From Blasia pusilla (Eukaryota; Marchantiophyta; Marchantiopsida; Blasiales), in the NCBI GenBank assembly GCA_050084515.1, contig CM114271.1:4960001-5024000 (forward strand): a stretch of 64,000 nt of DNA. The letters are read 5' to 3'. The notes under the pieces are model-generated. The model saw nothing but the letters and a program-made list of their open reading frames with translations, was not told where the DNA came from and ran no database searches. Each line of letters starts with the position of its first letter. Within the stretch, counting starts at the first letter, position 1. This document shows, piece by piece, positions 24,196-38,029 of this stretch. The translations under genes and the position numbers were made by a program.

Positions 24196-25013
24196 TGTAA
24201 ACCCGAATTCCCGAACTCGTAAGGCTTAAGGACCGTGACCGGCTGGACGTGGGCGGTCACCGGAGATAAGAGGGAGAGTGCGACCGGCTGGTCCGGGGAG
24301 AGCACCGGCAGACCCGTGCAGCGGACTGTCCGGGTCTGCCATGGGCAGGAAGACGAAGACAGTGGGATGGGGTAGAGCAAAGCTCCTGCAGCAGGCGCTA
24401 CTGTTTTTCTTTTGACAGAAATAGGCAGAGAAACGCACCAGAACGTCGTGAGCATTTTCCTGCTGCTCGCGTTGTAGTGAAAGATCTTCGTCCGCGTGAC
24501 CTTGAACAGAAGCAGCAGGAGCTTACGCTCGGTTTCGCGGGTGAGGATCCACGCATTGCAGAGGTGGAGGGCGAGGAGAGTTTGTGCGTCGGGAATACGA
24601 GGGAGTTTCAGGGAGGAGGATTGATGGGGGTTGGATGAAAGGCGCAGAAGAGCGAGGAGTGGAGCAGAAATGGTCGACGAAGAAGCGCTCGTGATGATGT
24701 GGAGGTTGATAGAGAAGTTTGACTTGAAATGGTGGAAGGTGTGAATGGTGAATCGAGGACAATTTGGGAAACGGAGGAGGAGAAACGAGGCTGGACAGGT
24801 ATGGGAATGTTAAGAAAGTGTATGGGTAGGAATAGTGCAAGCAGTGTTCGAGGTTATGTGGCGACGGACTTTGGAAGGGTCGCTTGCGGTGGCTGGGTAG
24901 TCGGCGAGTGGGACAACAGGTGTCTGGGATTGATAACAGTGGAGGCTCAGAGTATTATCACTGCTAGAGAGAGCTAGGTGAAACGGATGCGGGAGATTAA
25001 ACCTGCGCAGCGA
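24196..25013 (+). promoter_or_regulatory. promoter and 5' leader region of the PRAF-type gene
   Basis: An abrupt rise in GC at about 24.2 kb marks the end of the AT-rich repeats. The region contains an inverted motif GCAGACCC-GGGTCTGC (about 24307-24339). A short upstream ORF (24729-24977) is in frame with the main start but closed by TAG 36 nt before it. It could act as a uORF if transcription starts upstream of it. No TATA box was assigned. Confidence 0.45.
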
Positions 25014-28000
25014 ATGGCAGATCTGGCCCGGAATGGACCGGTAGAACGCGACATTGAGCAGGTAAACGGGGGTCGGACCAGTCCATGTTTATAGGTTTCG
25101 AGAAGAACAGCGTCCGAGGTCAATTTAGCTTTACAAGCATTATGATTGTGTGACGCAGTTGTTGCAGTGGTTGCTTGGGTAAATCCCCCCGTCGTGCTTC
25201 ACACATCTGAGCAGCGATTGGAGTTGGCAAACTCTCTTGAGGTTCAAATCAGTTAGGAACTTTTTCTACTTACTTACATGGGACCCATCTCTCGTCAATA
25301 TCCTAGCGATCAGGTGTAGAGAAGCGTCGGCATTCTTAATTAGGGTTTGAGGCTGATCTTGGCCAGCCGTTGAGTGTTTTGTTGTGGTGGCTTCTTGTGG
25401 TATGCTTGGTTTTCTAGGAGGAAACGTCCTTCTGCACTAAAATCTGCCCAAAGGTGTCTAATGAGATCGCACTGCCCCCCCTCAGGATGAGAAACAAATC
25501 CTTTCTTATGGCTATTCGTAAAAGTCATTGCACTATCCTTTTATGTCGAAGTCTCCGTACGGTCTTTTTGTGTGTTACCTGTCACGGCTATGAATTTTGG
25601 TGGAGGTAACGTTGACGTGCCTTCGTCCGTCAAACCAGGTTGGCTTTTCATACTTTTGCATCTGCCCAGCCCACTTGGAAGCCTGGACGACCCATAACTC
25701 CTCTGGGTGATCGGAACGTCTTATCTGTTTGTACCCCGAATTATAGCTCTTCTGAATGAGATCAAAATTGGGTTATACGTCTACTATGGCTGCTCTAGTT
25801 AAGTTCATAGCTTGGAGTGTGTGAATGTAACATAGGAACGGATTCCATTTATATTCATTGTTGAACGTCGTCCATCACCAGTTATGGCCGAAAGGACAAA
25901 GTTCTACATGAGGTGTGACTGATCTCTTAGAGACGGTTCCTCTAGGATCATAGGCGATTTGTTATCAGTTTGCCAAACATGGCTGATCGAAAGCTGCTGC
26001 TTTGTGATGCTTAGCTGCAAAGCTTTGACAGCATAGTATGGTGCAGGAACTGCTGTCATAAATAAGTGAACATTGCAGTAGATCCTGGTTTTCATGGAGG
26101 GTCTCACTACACAGGTTTTTATCCCGGTTTTGTGAAGCAGTGTTGGATGACAATAAAATCAGTAATAGGGAGTTTGATTCTCGAGTTGTCAAAGGGAGGT
26201 CAAATATGCCCTGAGGAAATCCCTTCTTTAATCAAGTCCCTGGCTTTGAGCTGAATATTTGCTGGTAATATCAATTCTTCTCGCACCTCTCAGTACAGCT
26301 GTAGTTCCTGTATTTGTCTGAAAGACCCCAATACATCCATGCTTGGTTCTGTTTGGCAGAAGCATTATATTCTCAGTTCGATACACGGACCCAGTTGGGG
26401 TACTATTGACGGTGATCTCCTGACAATCTGCTTTCGTTTCCTAGCTCGCTGTTGAATCTGAGGTATCTGTCTTTCCAAGTCCTTGGCCAATTACTAGGAG
26501 CCCTGTTTAGATTATCACAGCTTTCAGAAAGATTGTGAGTGATCCGGGTCCAGTTTACAGTTTAGAAAGAAATGCAGTTTCTGGGGCAGTTAGATCTCAT
26601 ATCTTGGTTCTTCTCTTCAGTAGAGTGCATGATAAGATGAGATTTCGAAGTTTGAACGTGTGTATCACATTGAATCAAAACTTTCCTCCCCCCTTTGGAA
26701 GTTTTAAGTTCATAAGGAAGATTCGCAATACCTCTGAACCAGGTGATACGGCACTTTCTCGTTTTTGTGACACTTTGCTGAGTCCTGGGTGTATAAACTT
26801 TGATCCCTTGTCCTAGATACAGGATTGTCAAAAGCCATTAGTGTAGGTCAAGCTCCAATCTAAGGAACTGTCATGTTTTTCACTCCTGTTGGGTTTCCTC
26901 TGCCTTGAGCAGTTGACAACGGTACTTTTCTGTATTGGTTTTGCAGGCCATTACTGCACTCAAGAAGGGTGCCCAGCTGCTGAAGTACGGGCGAAGGGGG
27001 AAGCCTAAATTTTGCCCGTTTAGGCTCTCTAATGTAAGAAAGCTTTTATTGAATGCATGATTAAGTGTTCATCCAGGTCCGTCAGAGGAATGACTGAAAT
27101 TGAATGCGTGCAGGAAAATTTTGAAGTCCTTCGTCTTATATGCCCTCATTTAGATGCCCTGATTGTTTGTCCCAGTAGCCCCTAATGCTCACTACTGGAA
27201 ACAAATAGGCGCTCAATACTGTCAAATCTTCTTGAATGAAGGTCTCAATTGTACTTATTGCACAAGACCTATATCTAAAGTCAGCTAAGGAATCTGTGAT
27301 TCAAATAGAAACACAAGTTGAGAGATTCTGTCATGATTAATCTTCTACACCCTACATACGACAGGATGAAGGAGCTCTCATTTGGTTTTCTGGAAAGGAA
27401 GAAAAACAGCTGAGACTGAACACTGTTTCCCGGATTGTTCCTGGCCAGCGAACTGTGAGTGTACCTTGCCTACCTTTTCTGAATGCTGATTTGGAAGTAA
27501 ATATTGTGGGACGTATATGGCTACTGGTTTATGTGTGAAATGGGTTATGCTTGCATTAGTAATTTGTCTTCTCCTAAAGCTAGAGTGGGAGTAATGGATT
27601 CTCTCCCCATCTAACCTAGAGAGTCCCACGACACATGCAGTCACATCTTGTCTACTTTTGCTCCGTGTAGTCTTAGTGTTACCTGTGTGATCCCATTAGG
27701 CAGTGTCTGAAATGATGTGTCCGAATATCAAGTGTATTGCAAATCAAGATTTGCTCACCCAACTAGGACACCATGCATCTGTTCCTTTAGTAGATTGAAG
27801 CGACTGAGCTCCTCTTTGTCCAGGCAATTTTCCAACGGTATCCACGACCAGAGAAGGAATATCAATCTTTTTCATTGATCTATGGCGAACGCTCTTTGGA
27901 CCTGGTATATGATGGTTCTGGGCTCTGGTTTGCTCTTTGCATTCAGCTGTTGGCTCTCAGGGTGCAAAAAAATAATTTTTCACTTTTCCATAGCTTCCTG

Positions 28001-31000
28001 CTCCAGGGTGGTCTTTTATAGTGTTGTATTTGACTGGAGGAGATTTTGCCCAGGTTAAATGTGGAATTTAAGTTAAGCATGTGGATTGCAGTAGTTGTTC
28101 TGCGGCAGTCCAGTTTTCAGGTGGTTCTGCTTACTCAATCCATTGCACTGTTGCAGATTTGCAAGGACAAGGATGAGGCAGAAGTGTGGATTTTGGGTCT
28201 CAAGGCACTTGTCACAGTGGGTGTTAAGATCCGGAGGCCAAGGTCCGACAGTAGAAGTGAATTGCCTCCTTCTGACACATCAAGTCCTATTTCTCGCACA
28301 CGGATAAGCTCTCCCTTAACGTCGCCTTTCAGCAGTGGGGAAAGCTTACACCAGGTATATCCTCTGCTAATGCTCATGTGACCATCTGGTGATGGTTTGT
28401 TGCTTGTTAAGTTGGTCCCCATTATATCAGTGAGTCATCTTATATATCGAGGATTGCTTTTTTTAACCTGGCGAACAAGAGGTGAGCAGATCTGTGCTTT
28501 TTGTAATAGAAAGCGTTATTTGACTGTCACAAACGAAAATTTTGTGCTACTCAAGTTATAGACAGATGTCATGTCTTTGACACTCCTCCTGTAGGAACAT
28601 GATTTCAAAACTGCGATTTTGAGTAGAGTCAGGCTGTTGGTGTATACACCTGCATCTGGACGTTGTTCATAAAACCTGATGGGTTTCCAAGAGTCCCAGT
28701 TCGTTGTTTAGTGCTTTTTCTGTGAAGGGGTTGAAGGCTTGTTTTGGATGCACTTAATTGTGCCATCTATTCAATGCGAGTCTGGAGGAGTGGATAGGCA
28801 GAGCTATGTTTTGAGTATACCCATGCCAGCTGTATTCCCAAGAAGTGCTGTTGTTGTGTAACCGAGTACCAGTTCTCAAAGAGTTCAACAATCTATTTGG
28901 GTATAGTACAGACTGCCTTGAGAGTCCAAGCGTAGAAAGTTCCCGGTACCACTCTTAGATTTTCTCTTACTGACTAGTCCTCGAGTTGATTGTAGATACC
29001 TACATTGCTCTCATGGTGTTGTCTATAACACAGGCTGGTGTTGGTTTTTATCTCTTTTCAGGACCATAGTGCAGACAATTTCAGAGTGCTTAGTCCCTTT
29101 GGCAGCCCTCCCAGATATGGGTCAGATAAATCCCTGGAGAAATCCTACTCGGCAGGGGCTCTAGTTGGTGGAGACTCCAAAGCTTTCTTTGATAGTGGTT
29201 CTCTTGGAGGTTCGATGCACTCTGCAGGTTCTGATCTTAGTTCAGAAAATATGATGTCAAATATGAAAGGTGGTGGTCCTCCAGTTGATGCTGTCAGAGT
29301 AAGTATGTCAAGTGCTGTCAGTTCCTCAAGCCAAGGATCTGGTCAGGAAGAAAATGAAGCATTGGGTGATGTATTCATGTGGGGAGAAGGTATTGGAGAT
29401 GGCTTCTTAGGAGGTGGTGTACATAGAATATCAAGTAGTGGAGGTGTGAAGATGGATGCTCTCCTACCAAAAGCACTCGAATCAGCAGTGGTATTAGATG
29501 TTCAAAACTTAGCCTGTGGTGGGAGACATGCAGCTCTCGTCACCAAACAGGGAGAGGTTTTCAGCTGGGGAGAAGAGTCAGGAGGTAGACTTGGCCATGG
29601 TGTTGACTGTGATGTTCCACATCCTAAGCTTGTTGAAGCCTTAGCCACCATCAACACTGAGTTTGTTTCTTGTGGAGAGTATCACTCGTGTGCTGTCAGC
29701 CTTGCTGGTGATCTTTACACGTGGGGTGATGGTACCCACAATTTTGGGCTCCTGGGTCATGGTAACGATATCAGTCACTGGATGCCCAAGCGGGTCAATG
29801 GGCTTCTGGAAGGAATCCGGGTTTCTTCAATTGCATGTGGTCCTTGGCACACGGCACTGGTCACCTCAGCAGGACAACTCTTCACCTTTGGGGATGGAAC
29901 TTTTGGTGTTCTCGGCCACAATGACACTAAAAGTTCATATTCCCCGCGCGAGGTTGAATCTTTGAAGGGTTTGAAAACGGTCCGAGCTGCATGTGGGGTG
30001 TGGCATACTGCTGCAGTGGTGGAGGTTATGGTTGGCTACTCAAGTGCAAGTAGTTGTTCATCCGGAAAACTTTTTACTTGGGGGGATGGAGACAAGGGCA
30101 ATCTGGGTCATGGAGATAGAGATCAAAAACTTGTGCCAACATGTGTGGCTGCATTGGTGGACTATAACTTCAAGCAGGTTGCTTGTGGTCACAGTCTCAC
30201 AGTGGCTCTGACAACTATGGGCCAAGTTTTTACGATGGGAAGCAAGAATTATGGACAACTTGGAGATCCTCAGGCAGATGGTAAGACTCCGTGGATGGTG
30301 GAAGGGAGGCTTTATGAGGTTTTTGTCGAAGAGATAGCTTGTGGTTCGCATCATGTTGCTGTCATGACTCACAAGACTGATGTTTATACTTGGGGCAAGG
30401 GAGCCAATGGGAGGTTGGGTCATGGGGATACTGAGGATAGAAAGACTCCTACATTAGTGGAGGCCTTGAAAGATAAGCAGGTCAAGAGCATTGCATGTGG
30501 AGCCAGCTTTACTGCTGCCATCTGTCTACACAAATGGGTGTCAGGTGCAGACCAGTCTGTATGTTCTGGATGCAAGCTGCCATTTGGATTCACAAGGAAG
30601 CGGCACAATTGTTACAACTGTGGGCTAGTTTTCTGTCACTCGTGTAGCTCAAAGAAAGCTTTTAGAGCCTCACTTGCTCCCAGTCACAGCAAATCTTACC
30701 GAGTATGTGAACCTTGCCATTCCAAACTGAAGAAGGCCACTGAGGCTGGACCTAATACCCCTGCAGTCGCTGCAAGACGTGCTACCTTGAAAACTTTGAG
30801 ATCCATTGAGAAGGATAGGACAGATAAGTCAGACTTCAAATCTTCAAAACCATCTATGAGTTCGAAGCCTCCTGTAGAGCATAGTAAAGGGCTAGAGGGT
30901 AAGATGCCTCCTCGACGACCCAAGAAGTCAGATACCTCATCCAGCCGTGTATCACCTGCACCAAATGGTATATTGCCATGGGGTAGTGTGAATGTTCCTC

Positions 31001-33462
31001 CTACTTTTAACTCTGGGTTCTTCCAACCGAAAATTGTTGCACTGGCTACAAATCTTGGACCACAATCTAGAAATCTCTCTAGAGCAGTCTCACCTTTGTC
31101 CAGGAGGTCAAGTCCTCCACGGTCAACAACACCAACCCCAACAATAACAGGCTTGACTATTCCGAAGACCGTTGTTGATGATTTGAAGAAGACAAATGAA
31201 GCATTAAGTGAGGAAGTCCTGAAGCTGCGGGCACAGGTGAGTAAAGATTCTTTATATTTTTATTTGTTGATTTAAAATTGTTGGGTGTTTTTACCAGAGC
31301 TCATCTTGTCTGTGTACCTTCAAGTTTGTAATGTGTGAGTGCCTTCTGATGAGATTTTAGTTGCTTAGATTGGCTGTGAAAATATCTTGAAAAAAAAAAA
31401 CCCACAGTTAATTTAGGATATGCTTGCACTTTGAGACAGTTTGCCCTCCTAGGAAAGTTAGGCTCATATAACTATTGCTGCTTTGAGAGTATCAACCTGC
31501 TTTCCTCGACAAGATCATAAGCAAGTGGAGGCAAGCTGGTCCATCTGGTTCATTTCAGCTGGCCCAGGGTTGGTAATAAAAGGCGGTGTGCAGGTAGAAA
31601 GTTTCACTCGGCGGTGTCAAAATCAAGAGAAAGAGTTGCAGCGCTACATGCAAGAGGTCCGAGATGCCAACACTCTTGCTGGGGAAGAAACAGCAAAATC
31701 CAGAGCAGCTAAAGAAGTGATCAAGTCTCTTACCGCGCAGGTGCGTGGGCACTACCGTCTTAAACTTGGTAGTCTCCAGCTGTCCAAAGGTTCACATGGA
31801 GAGATTTACCTCATGATGATGCTAGTTTAATGCACTAAATAAATTTGATAAACATTTGAAGAAGAGGACATAGGATATTCATAGAGGATTCTACATTCCT
31901 CGAACACCTAACACTGATATTAGTATAGATTGAGTAGTCCTCTTTATTACCAGCAGCTTCTATCTGACTGCACAAGCCTTGTTAATAGTGAGAAGCTGAA
32001 GGAATCAGGTGCCTGCTTTTGAAGTAGAACGTTGGTTGCAAGGTGGTTGTGCCATAAGAAGAGTAATCGAATTGTTAGCCGTATGGATTTTCAAGTCATT
32101 CAGCCAAAAGGATAACTCTCTAACAGAACTTTTGCATTGCAGCTTAGAGATTTGGCTGAAAGGCTACCTCCTGGATCCATCAGGAGACCTGGGGCTGCAG
32201 CTGTTCGACATGACACCCCAAATGGAACACATCCCCCAGCTGTAGTTGATCAGTTGGGCCAATCTGAAATTGAAGGTTCTCAGAATGTCTTAAAAAAATA
32301 TAACATCACTCCTACCAGTCCAAGCTTGAGAGATGGAGATATGAACGGTGGGCCTAGTCCTCATTCTGTTACAGGCCCACATTCCACTACTACAATTGTG
32401 AGCTCTCGTTGTATTGATGGGTCCAGTTCACAAGGTAGTCGTCGACAAATTGCACTGAGACCATCAGATACTGACACTAATGGTGTGGACCTTGGGCAAC
32501 AAAATGAAGAATCAGGGAGGACCATAACTTCTACTCCCTCCGAAAATGGGAGAGAAGAAAGAGCAGAGACAGAATGGGTCGAGCAGGATGAGCCAGGAGT
32601 CTATATCACCCTGACAGCCTTGCCAGGGGGTGGCAAGGATTTGAAACGTGTGAGGTTCAGGTAGGGCCTTCAGCAGTGCCTTACGTTTTCCTTTAAGTAA
32701 GATTATTACTTTTTACTGTGATGTTGGCTATCAACATGGGCTATAAAGAAACTTGGACCTCTGGATGTGTGGTCGAATGCGTAGGTTAGATTTTTGTGGC
32801 TTGCACTCATTTCATAGTCCTCTGAGAGTTGTGATTGTTCTAGTAGTTGGTCCTGGATTCTGTGATTCTGCGAGATCTAGCTGCCCTTGAGATTTGTGTG
32901 CTGGTTTAGTTTTTCTGCCTTTATTGTCTTCTCTGCTTCTAGAGACTAAGGTCCCTTTGCTGGAACTTCTTCAAGGATTTGAATCTCAAAATTTTGTAAA
33001 TTACCTCTACTCCCGAGTTTCCTTTTAGTTAGGTGAAATGATTCAGTAACTTGTCTCCTGTGGTTTTTCTCCTTTCTATTTTCATATTTCACAAAGGATT
33101 GCTGTCACTTAAGATCTTTCTGAGTTGTCATTTGGCGAGCTAAGTGGGCAGGAAAATCATTGAAGGATTGTCAAGTTATTGCTAATATTCATTAAAGCTG
33201 CCTTTTCATGTGATCCAGACACTGACACTTATAGTTCCTTGTGGTTATTGTTTGTTTTATGATATGTTCTTGATGGTCATGCAGTCGAAAACGATTCAGT
33301 GAACGGCAGGCAGAGCAGTGGTGGGCAGAAAATCGGCAAAGGGTGCATGAGCAGTACAATGTCCGAGGGATGGACAGGCCCAATGCAAGCTTAAATGCCC
33401 CATCAAGATCTGAAGAGGAGAGGATAGATGGTCTGCCCCAGAACTCTCTCCTTAAAGGTTAA
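25014..33462 (+). CDS. PH-RCC1-FYVE-BRX domain protein (PRAF family), nine coding exons
   Basis: Exons: 25014-25061, 26947-27033, 27365-27454, 27824-27904, 28157-28354, 29062-31236, 31594-31740, 32143-32660, 33285-33462. All introns are GT-AG and phases agree, giving 1173 aa; the family is typically about 1100. The protein opens MADLARNGPVERDIEQ. Order: PH-like domain (about 17-135: ALKKGAQLLKYGRRGKPKFC, IWFSGKEEKQLRL, RYPRPEKEYQSFSLIYGERS), Ser-rich linker, about seven RCC1 blades (271-655, repeated WG-G--G-LGHG and ACG--H), FYVE-type zinc finger (660-728, eight Cys-based ligands; RKRHNCYNCG replaces the canonical RRHHCR core, as is usual in plant members), coiled coil (about 872-950) and BRX domain (about 1086-1143: PGVYITLTALPGG, RFSERQAEQWWAENR). 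RCC1 domains suggest small-GTPase exchange activity and the PH/FYVE domains membrane phosphoinositide contact; both are known of the family and not shown here. Intron 1 (1.9 kb) is the longest. Confidence 0.96.
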
Positions 33463-36282
33463 AGAGGTTGTGGGGAGCGGAGGAAGATGTCCTCTAGTAC
33501 CTTGTTGGCTGGAGATAAGATATTCCTCAACACCTGTTCATACCCTTTATAGATCGAGCACCCCAAAATCTCCGGTAAGGGTTGAGGAATTCCCTGCATT
33601 TCTCCCAGACAGTAGCAAAAGTGGTCCTTGGATGTGGTGACACATTGTTGCCCTTTTATGCCTGTTGAATAGTCATAATGCAGTCTGTTGCACGCTGGAG
33701 GGTATGCTTGTTGGGTACAGCATCTCTTCAGTCTTTTGTTCATGCTTGAGGGACTGAGCGAAAGATATATTGTACATGTCCGTACACATCCAGAGGAGTC
33801 CAGGCTGAAGGAATCATGGGTCTGAGTGAATCTGATAAGACTTCTGGAGGGTCGGAGTCTGTTCATACATACAGAAGGAGACAATGCCGTTGACAGTGAC
33901 GAAAACTCCAATCCAGGAACAAGGTGATCATGGTTGCAGTGATCTCTTCTGGTTTGGGATTGTTTTTGTCTGTGGCGAGGGCGCCTGCTACACACTTTTT
34001 CCTCTCTATGGGGTGTACTTACTGAACATGGGATGGTCCTTAGGCTCCAGGTCTTGAACCACAAGCTTAGATTGCCCTATTTACCCTCTTTTCCAAATGT
34101 TATGTCTAGCGCAAACTTGGCTCACAGTACTTTGGGTCTGAAACTTAGGTCTGCTTAATGCGAGACAATTGCTGCATATGTACTTAGCCTCCCATCATCA
34201 GCACGGTTGTCTACTCCACAGCTGTGTGCTGGTTATTGCACTTGTTTGGTGCCTTCAGTAGAGTCTAGCTGTGTAAATTATATTTCAGTTTCATCAAACA
34301 TGAAGCTCACCCAGTGAGTCCTGCTGACATTAGTTGGGGTTTTGATCATTAATAATTGTGAATCATGTCAGAATGCAACTCACAGGGAGTCCGCATTCAT
34401 CTACGCCTCTATAAATGACCTGGACATGATGTAATTGCATCAATCATGTGAATGTCTCTATGATGAAAGTAAAGTTCGCCCGCAAGGTGGGGTAAGTTGG
34501 TTAAGTGGGTAAGATGCCAAGTGACATCTCTTTCCAGCCTCTTCAGATCTACAAGCTTCTTGGCAAGTCTAAATTCCCAACATCTGTTTCTTTTTCTGCA
34601 TCTGGATATGTTTGACTTCTGCTGAGATGTGTCCCTAATTGAGACCTGACTCGGTGGTGAAAATGGGGACCTGTGCCTAACGAAGATTGGGAACTGCTAT
34701 GCCACTGACGCGATTTCTTAAAAAGCGTGGGAGGCTTTTGTAGATTTGAGATTCTGTACCTCCTGTTAAGTCTAGGTTTGTTGAAGTAGTCAATGATGGC
34801 CAGATTTGGTCCAATGAGTAGTTGGATTATGCTAAGCACCGGGTTAGACTTGAGAAAAATTCTAGAATTATGAGAACTTGGCGGTAGTAGTTGAGTAATA
34901 TGGGTCTGTAAATGCTTGACTACATTGAATTTATTCTGTAAACTCACATATTTATCAAGCCATTCAAAAGGCCTAATACTTAGCAGATGGGAGTGTGATG
35001 GTTGTCACTTGAAGGGCTCATACCCGAGAAAGAGTTGTGCATGTGGATGTGCTGTCGCGTGTGGAAGAAAAGGATAGCTTTGTAATTTCTTTTGTTCTAA
35101 AAGTCCGTGAACTTCCGATCTCACTGTCTACTGCGAAATATCGATCAACGATGCATTAGAAGTTGCCTTCTACGGGGATCTTGTTGCTTTGTAATCAGAA
35201 GCTTTGCCCAACCTCAACAGAGGTTGTGGAGTCGGTACAGAAAAGAAGAGTGCTGTGAGCCAGCTCCCTTTTAACCTTCGTCTCTCACGATGTAGTTTGA
35301 CCACTCTACCCACCTGTGTAAGAAAGCGTGATGATGAGTAAATCACTTGAACAGGAGTCCCCCACGTTGAAATGATCAACTCGTCTTGAGCACGGGAGCA
35401 ATTTCACCGCCGATCGTCAATTGACATGAGCCGGCTGCCGTGCAGTCAAGGCCCGCAGTGGTAGTAGCCGTGATGTCAAGACGGTTATGGGTGGAACTGA
35501 CACTCGCATCTATGATCCATCTCGAAATCCACAGCCCTGAAGTTATGAACCACTCGACAACCACTGAACTGACGGTCAACTTCCAACAGATTTCACGTGA
35601 AGAGGTGCTGTCCGTGTTAGAGGGATTCAGTTTCCTCGAAGTTCGGAGTTTTCTGTCACCGGAGTTATGAAGGAGAACAAGTAGACGTCAGTTGCAGTGT
35701 TGCACACAGAGGATTACGAATTTCCCTTGTGTAGCATTCATATCCGTGTAGTCCGAAGCGGGGCGAGGTTTCCGTGTATTTAGAGGATTGAGAATGTCTT
35801 ACAAGCATCAGCTCCTTCACCATCAAGACTGGCATATTCCTTCCCACTCACCGGATCAGCGGCCGGCGGTGCGAAACAGTGATGGACTCGAAGCACTACG
35901 CACCGTGTTCAACTGTCGTCGTGCATCATCGCGAGTCATGGGGCCGCTGCACCCTCCGCTTCGGTATCCGTGTCGTAACATACTTGAGCTGAATCTCTGC
36001 CCGTTCCAAAGAAAACGCTCGTCAGACAGCCCTCTCCGCTCTTTAACTACTCGAACGTCAGCATGTTCCCACTACCATTTCCGATTCGGCCTCTGATCTG
36101 CCAGCGATCTCTGCCGCATATTGTTCGCCACCTCCAGATGTTGCGCATCACTCCTTCAATGCATCCACCCGCCCCCGCCTCGCTTTCTGTCATTTGCCGC
36201 TCCGTCAAAGAGCACACGTCGCAACAGTTCGGCCTCGTTTATATCCCCTTCCCTCCGCTTCTCGCCGTCGTGTCGTGCCCGA
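33463..36282. other. 3' flank of the PRAF-type gene; no further gene supported
   Basis: The first several hundred bases should hold the 3' untranslated region. Minus-strand ORFs at 33459-34064 and 34549-34947 lack recognisable domains and overlap other-frame ORFs. GC rises from about 35.4 kb. CCTCGTTTATATCCCC near 36233 resembles a core promoter, but nothing coding follows. Confidence 0.45.
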
Positions 36283-36283
36283 G

Positions 36284-36367
36284 AGAGGCGGGCCCACGAT
36301 TCCGGTCAGCTCTCCGTCCGTCTTCTCCGTTCCCGCCCGCCAGGGGGGACGAGGCCCCACGGGGACG
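36284..36367 (+). repeat. GC-rich direct repeat, left copy
   Basis: Begins GAGGCGGGCCCACGATTCCG and continues through CAGCTCTCCGTCC, TCTTCTCCGTT and GGGGGGACGA. A diverged direct copy lies at 39563-39645, just beyond the Harbinger relic. The copy is strong enough (long exact words) to exclude chance. Confidence 0.8.
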
Positions 36368-36382
36368 TCGTCCCCCCCTGGC
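36341..36382. repeat. GC-rich hairpin
   Basis: CCAGGGGGGACGA pairs with TCGTCCCCCCCTGG, with one bulged C, around a loop that itself contains GGCCCC/GGGGAC words. Confidence 0.7.
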
Positions 36383-36663
36383 GATGTGGTGTCGTGCCCT
36401 TGCCTGGCTACTGCCGGAACGGTTCCGGGTGAGGCAACGGAGCCGGTTCCGTTTGTCCTAATTCACTTCGTATTTTAGTAATTTTTGCCCGATGGGTTAA
36501 GAAGGTATTTCACGGGTTTAAGAGCATTTTACTCATGCAATATTTCACCCCATATTTTTTATTGTGGTGTTTAATTATTTATCGGTTTTATTTGGAATAA
36601 CAAAGAAAACATACACATGTAGTAGATGAAAAATAAAGAGATGTTCATTAAGATTATTTTAGA

Positions 36664-38016
36664 TGGATATTTTTGACTTATTTTTTGAAGATGGAATGTT
36701 TAGTGAAATCCAACTCTTTATTTGTATGATGGGGATCACGGATGATGACGAAATTAATATTCAAAGTTTATTCATGTTCTATTTCATGATGGAAGAGTGG
36801 CATAGGAGTCAATCAAATGGAGGAAGATAATTTTGGATAATATGAAAACAATTCACTTGGTGCGAAGTCATTCATAAACATGTTTGGATTTATAATGACG
36901 ATTTTCTTTACACTCACATGAGAAGTCGATATAGAATGTCTTTTGAAAATTTCCAAAAACTAGTAGATGTGATTGAACCATTCATGCCACCTATGCCAAT
37001 TTGTGAGAGAGCGAGAAAAAGAGTTGATATAGCAAAGTGTGTTTCGGTGGTTATCTATCGATTTGCCCATTATCCACCACTTCGAATCTTGAGTGACTTA
37101 TACGAGATTGGAAAATAGAAAATAGTCAAATATACATCCATTATCATTGACATTCTAATGAGTAGACATAAATTGTAGGCCAAATATGTTAGATGGCCAA
37201 TAATTGATGAAATGATTGAATAAATATGCAAATATAAGCGAATTTGTGGAGTTTCACAAATCATAGGTGCCAAAGATGGGTCTCACTTAAAAACTAAATT
37301 CAAACCTAATGTGAAATATTTCCCAGAGCACTATAGGAATCGTCACTATGATTCTTCAGTGCTTCTCCAAGGTATATGTGATGTCAATCTGAAGTTTTGG
37401 GACTTATGTTGTACTAAGCTTGGATCCACTCATGATGTTGCACATTTAAGGCAATCCACAAAGTTTCAATGCATTGAAGAGAAACATTTCCTTTCTCGAC
37501 CAGAAATCACATTGCCACTTCATCAAGGAGAACTCCAAGTCATTCGGCCCATAATACTTGGGGATACCGCCCATCCCCTACAACCATGGCTATTGAAGCG
37601 TTTCCATCGACACCTACATCAAAGCAATCCATTGGAAACTATATTTGATAGACATGCATCAAAGGCAAGAGTTACAATAGAAAATGCTTTTGGTGATTTG
37701 AAAGGAAGATGGAAAATTCTACGCGACTGTCCAATATCTCTAGAAATGGTTTCTAAAGTAATGCCTGGATGTGGAGTCCTGCATAATTTTGTTATTCTTC
37801 ATGAAAATCCCTTACCGCAAGACATCAATCCAATGGATGGTAGGATGAATGGTGGAATTATCCAATCACAACTCTGTAAGCAGAGTTGAGAGGAGAAGAA
37901 CAATCGCACGTGAACTAGTACGAGCAACATTGTTTAAAGAGTTTTGTGACACACATGCTTACTTGAGCGATGATAGAGCTCAAGGTAGATCATACATACT
38001 TAATTTTCAAAAGTAG
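36664..38016 (+). pseudogene. PIF/Harbinger (HARBI1-like) transposase, broken
   Basis: A DDE transposase that would cut and join the element's ends. The N-terminal part carries the family motif WIYNDDFLYTHMRSRYRMSF followed by ENFQKLVDVIEPF (36880-37000). The catalytic region carries GAKDGSHLK (first Asp, near 37270), LGDTAHPLQPWLLKRF (second Asp, near 37558) and ENAFGDLKGRWKIL (Glu, near 37680), so all three acidic residues survive. The longest intact piece is 192 codons (37311-37889). Breaks: an in-frame stop before the RYRMSF block, TAG after LYEIGK at about 37116, further stops at 37130-37230, and a frame change at about 37866, after which RRRTIARELVRATLFKEF and LNFQK continue to a TAG at 38014. 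It is not expected to make active protein. Confidence 0.88.
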
Positions 38017-38029
38017 ATGTTGTTGATGA

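Noticed and set aside
24729-24977. 82-codon ORF as an N-terminal extension of the PRAF-type protein
   Set aside because: It is in frame but closed by a stop at 24975-24977, before the ATG at 25014, whose MADLA... start is typical of the family.
34549-34947. 132-codon minus-strand ORF downstream of the PRAF-type gene
   Set aside because: No recognised domain, no splice signals linking it to other exons, and Ser/Leu/Asn composition expected by chance.
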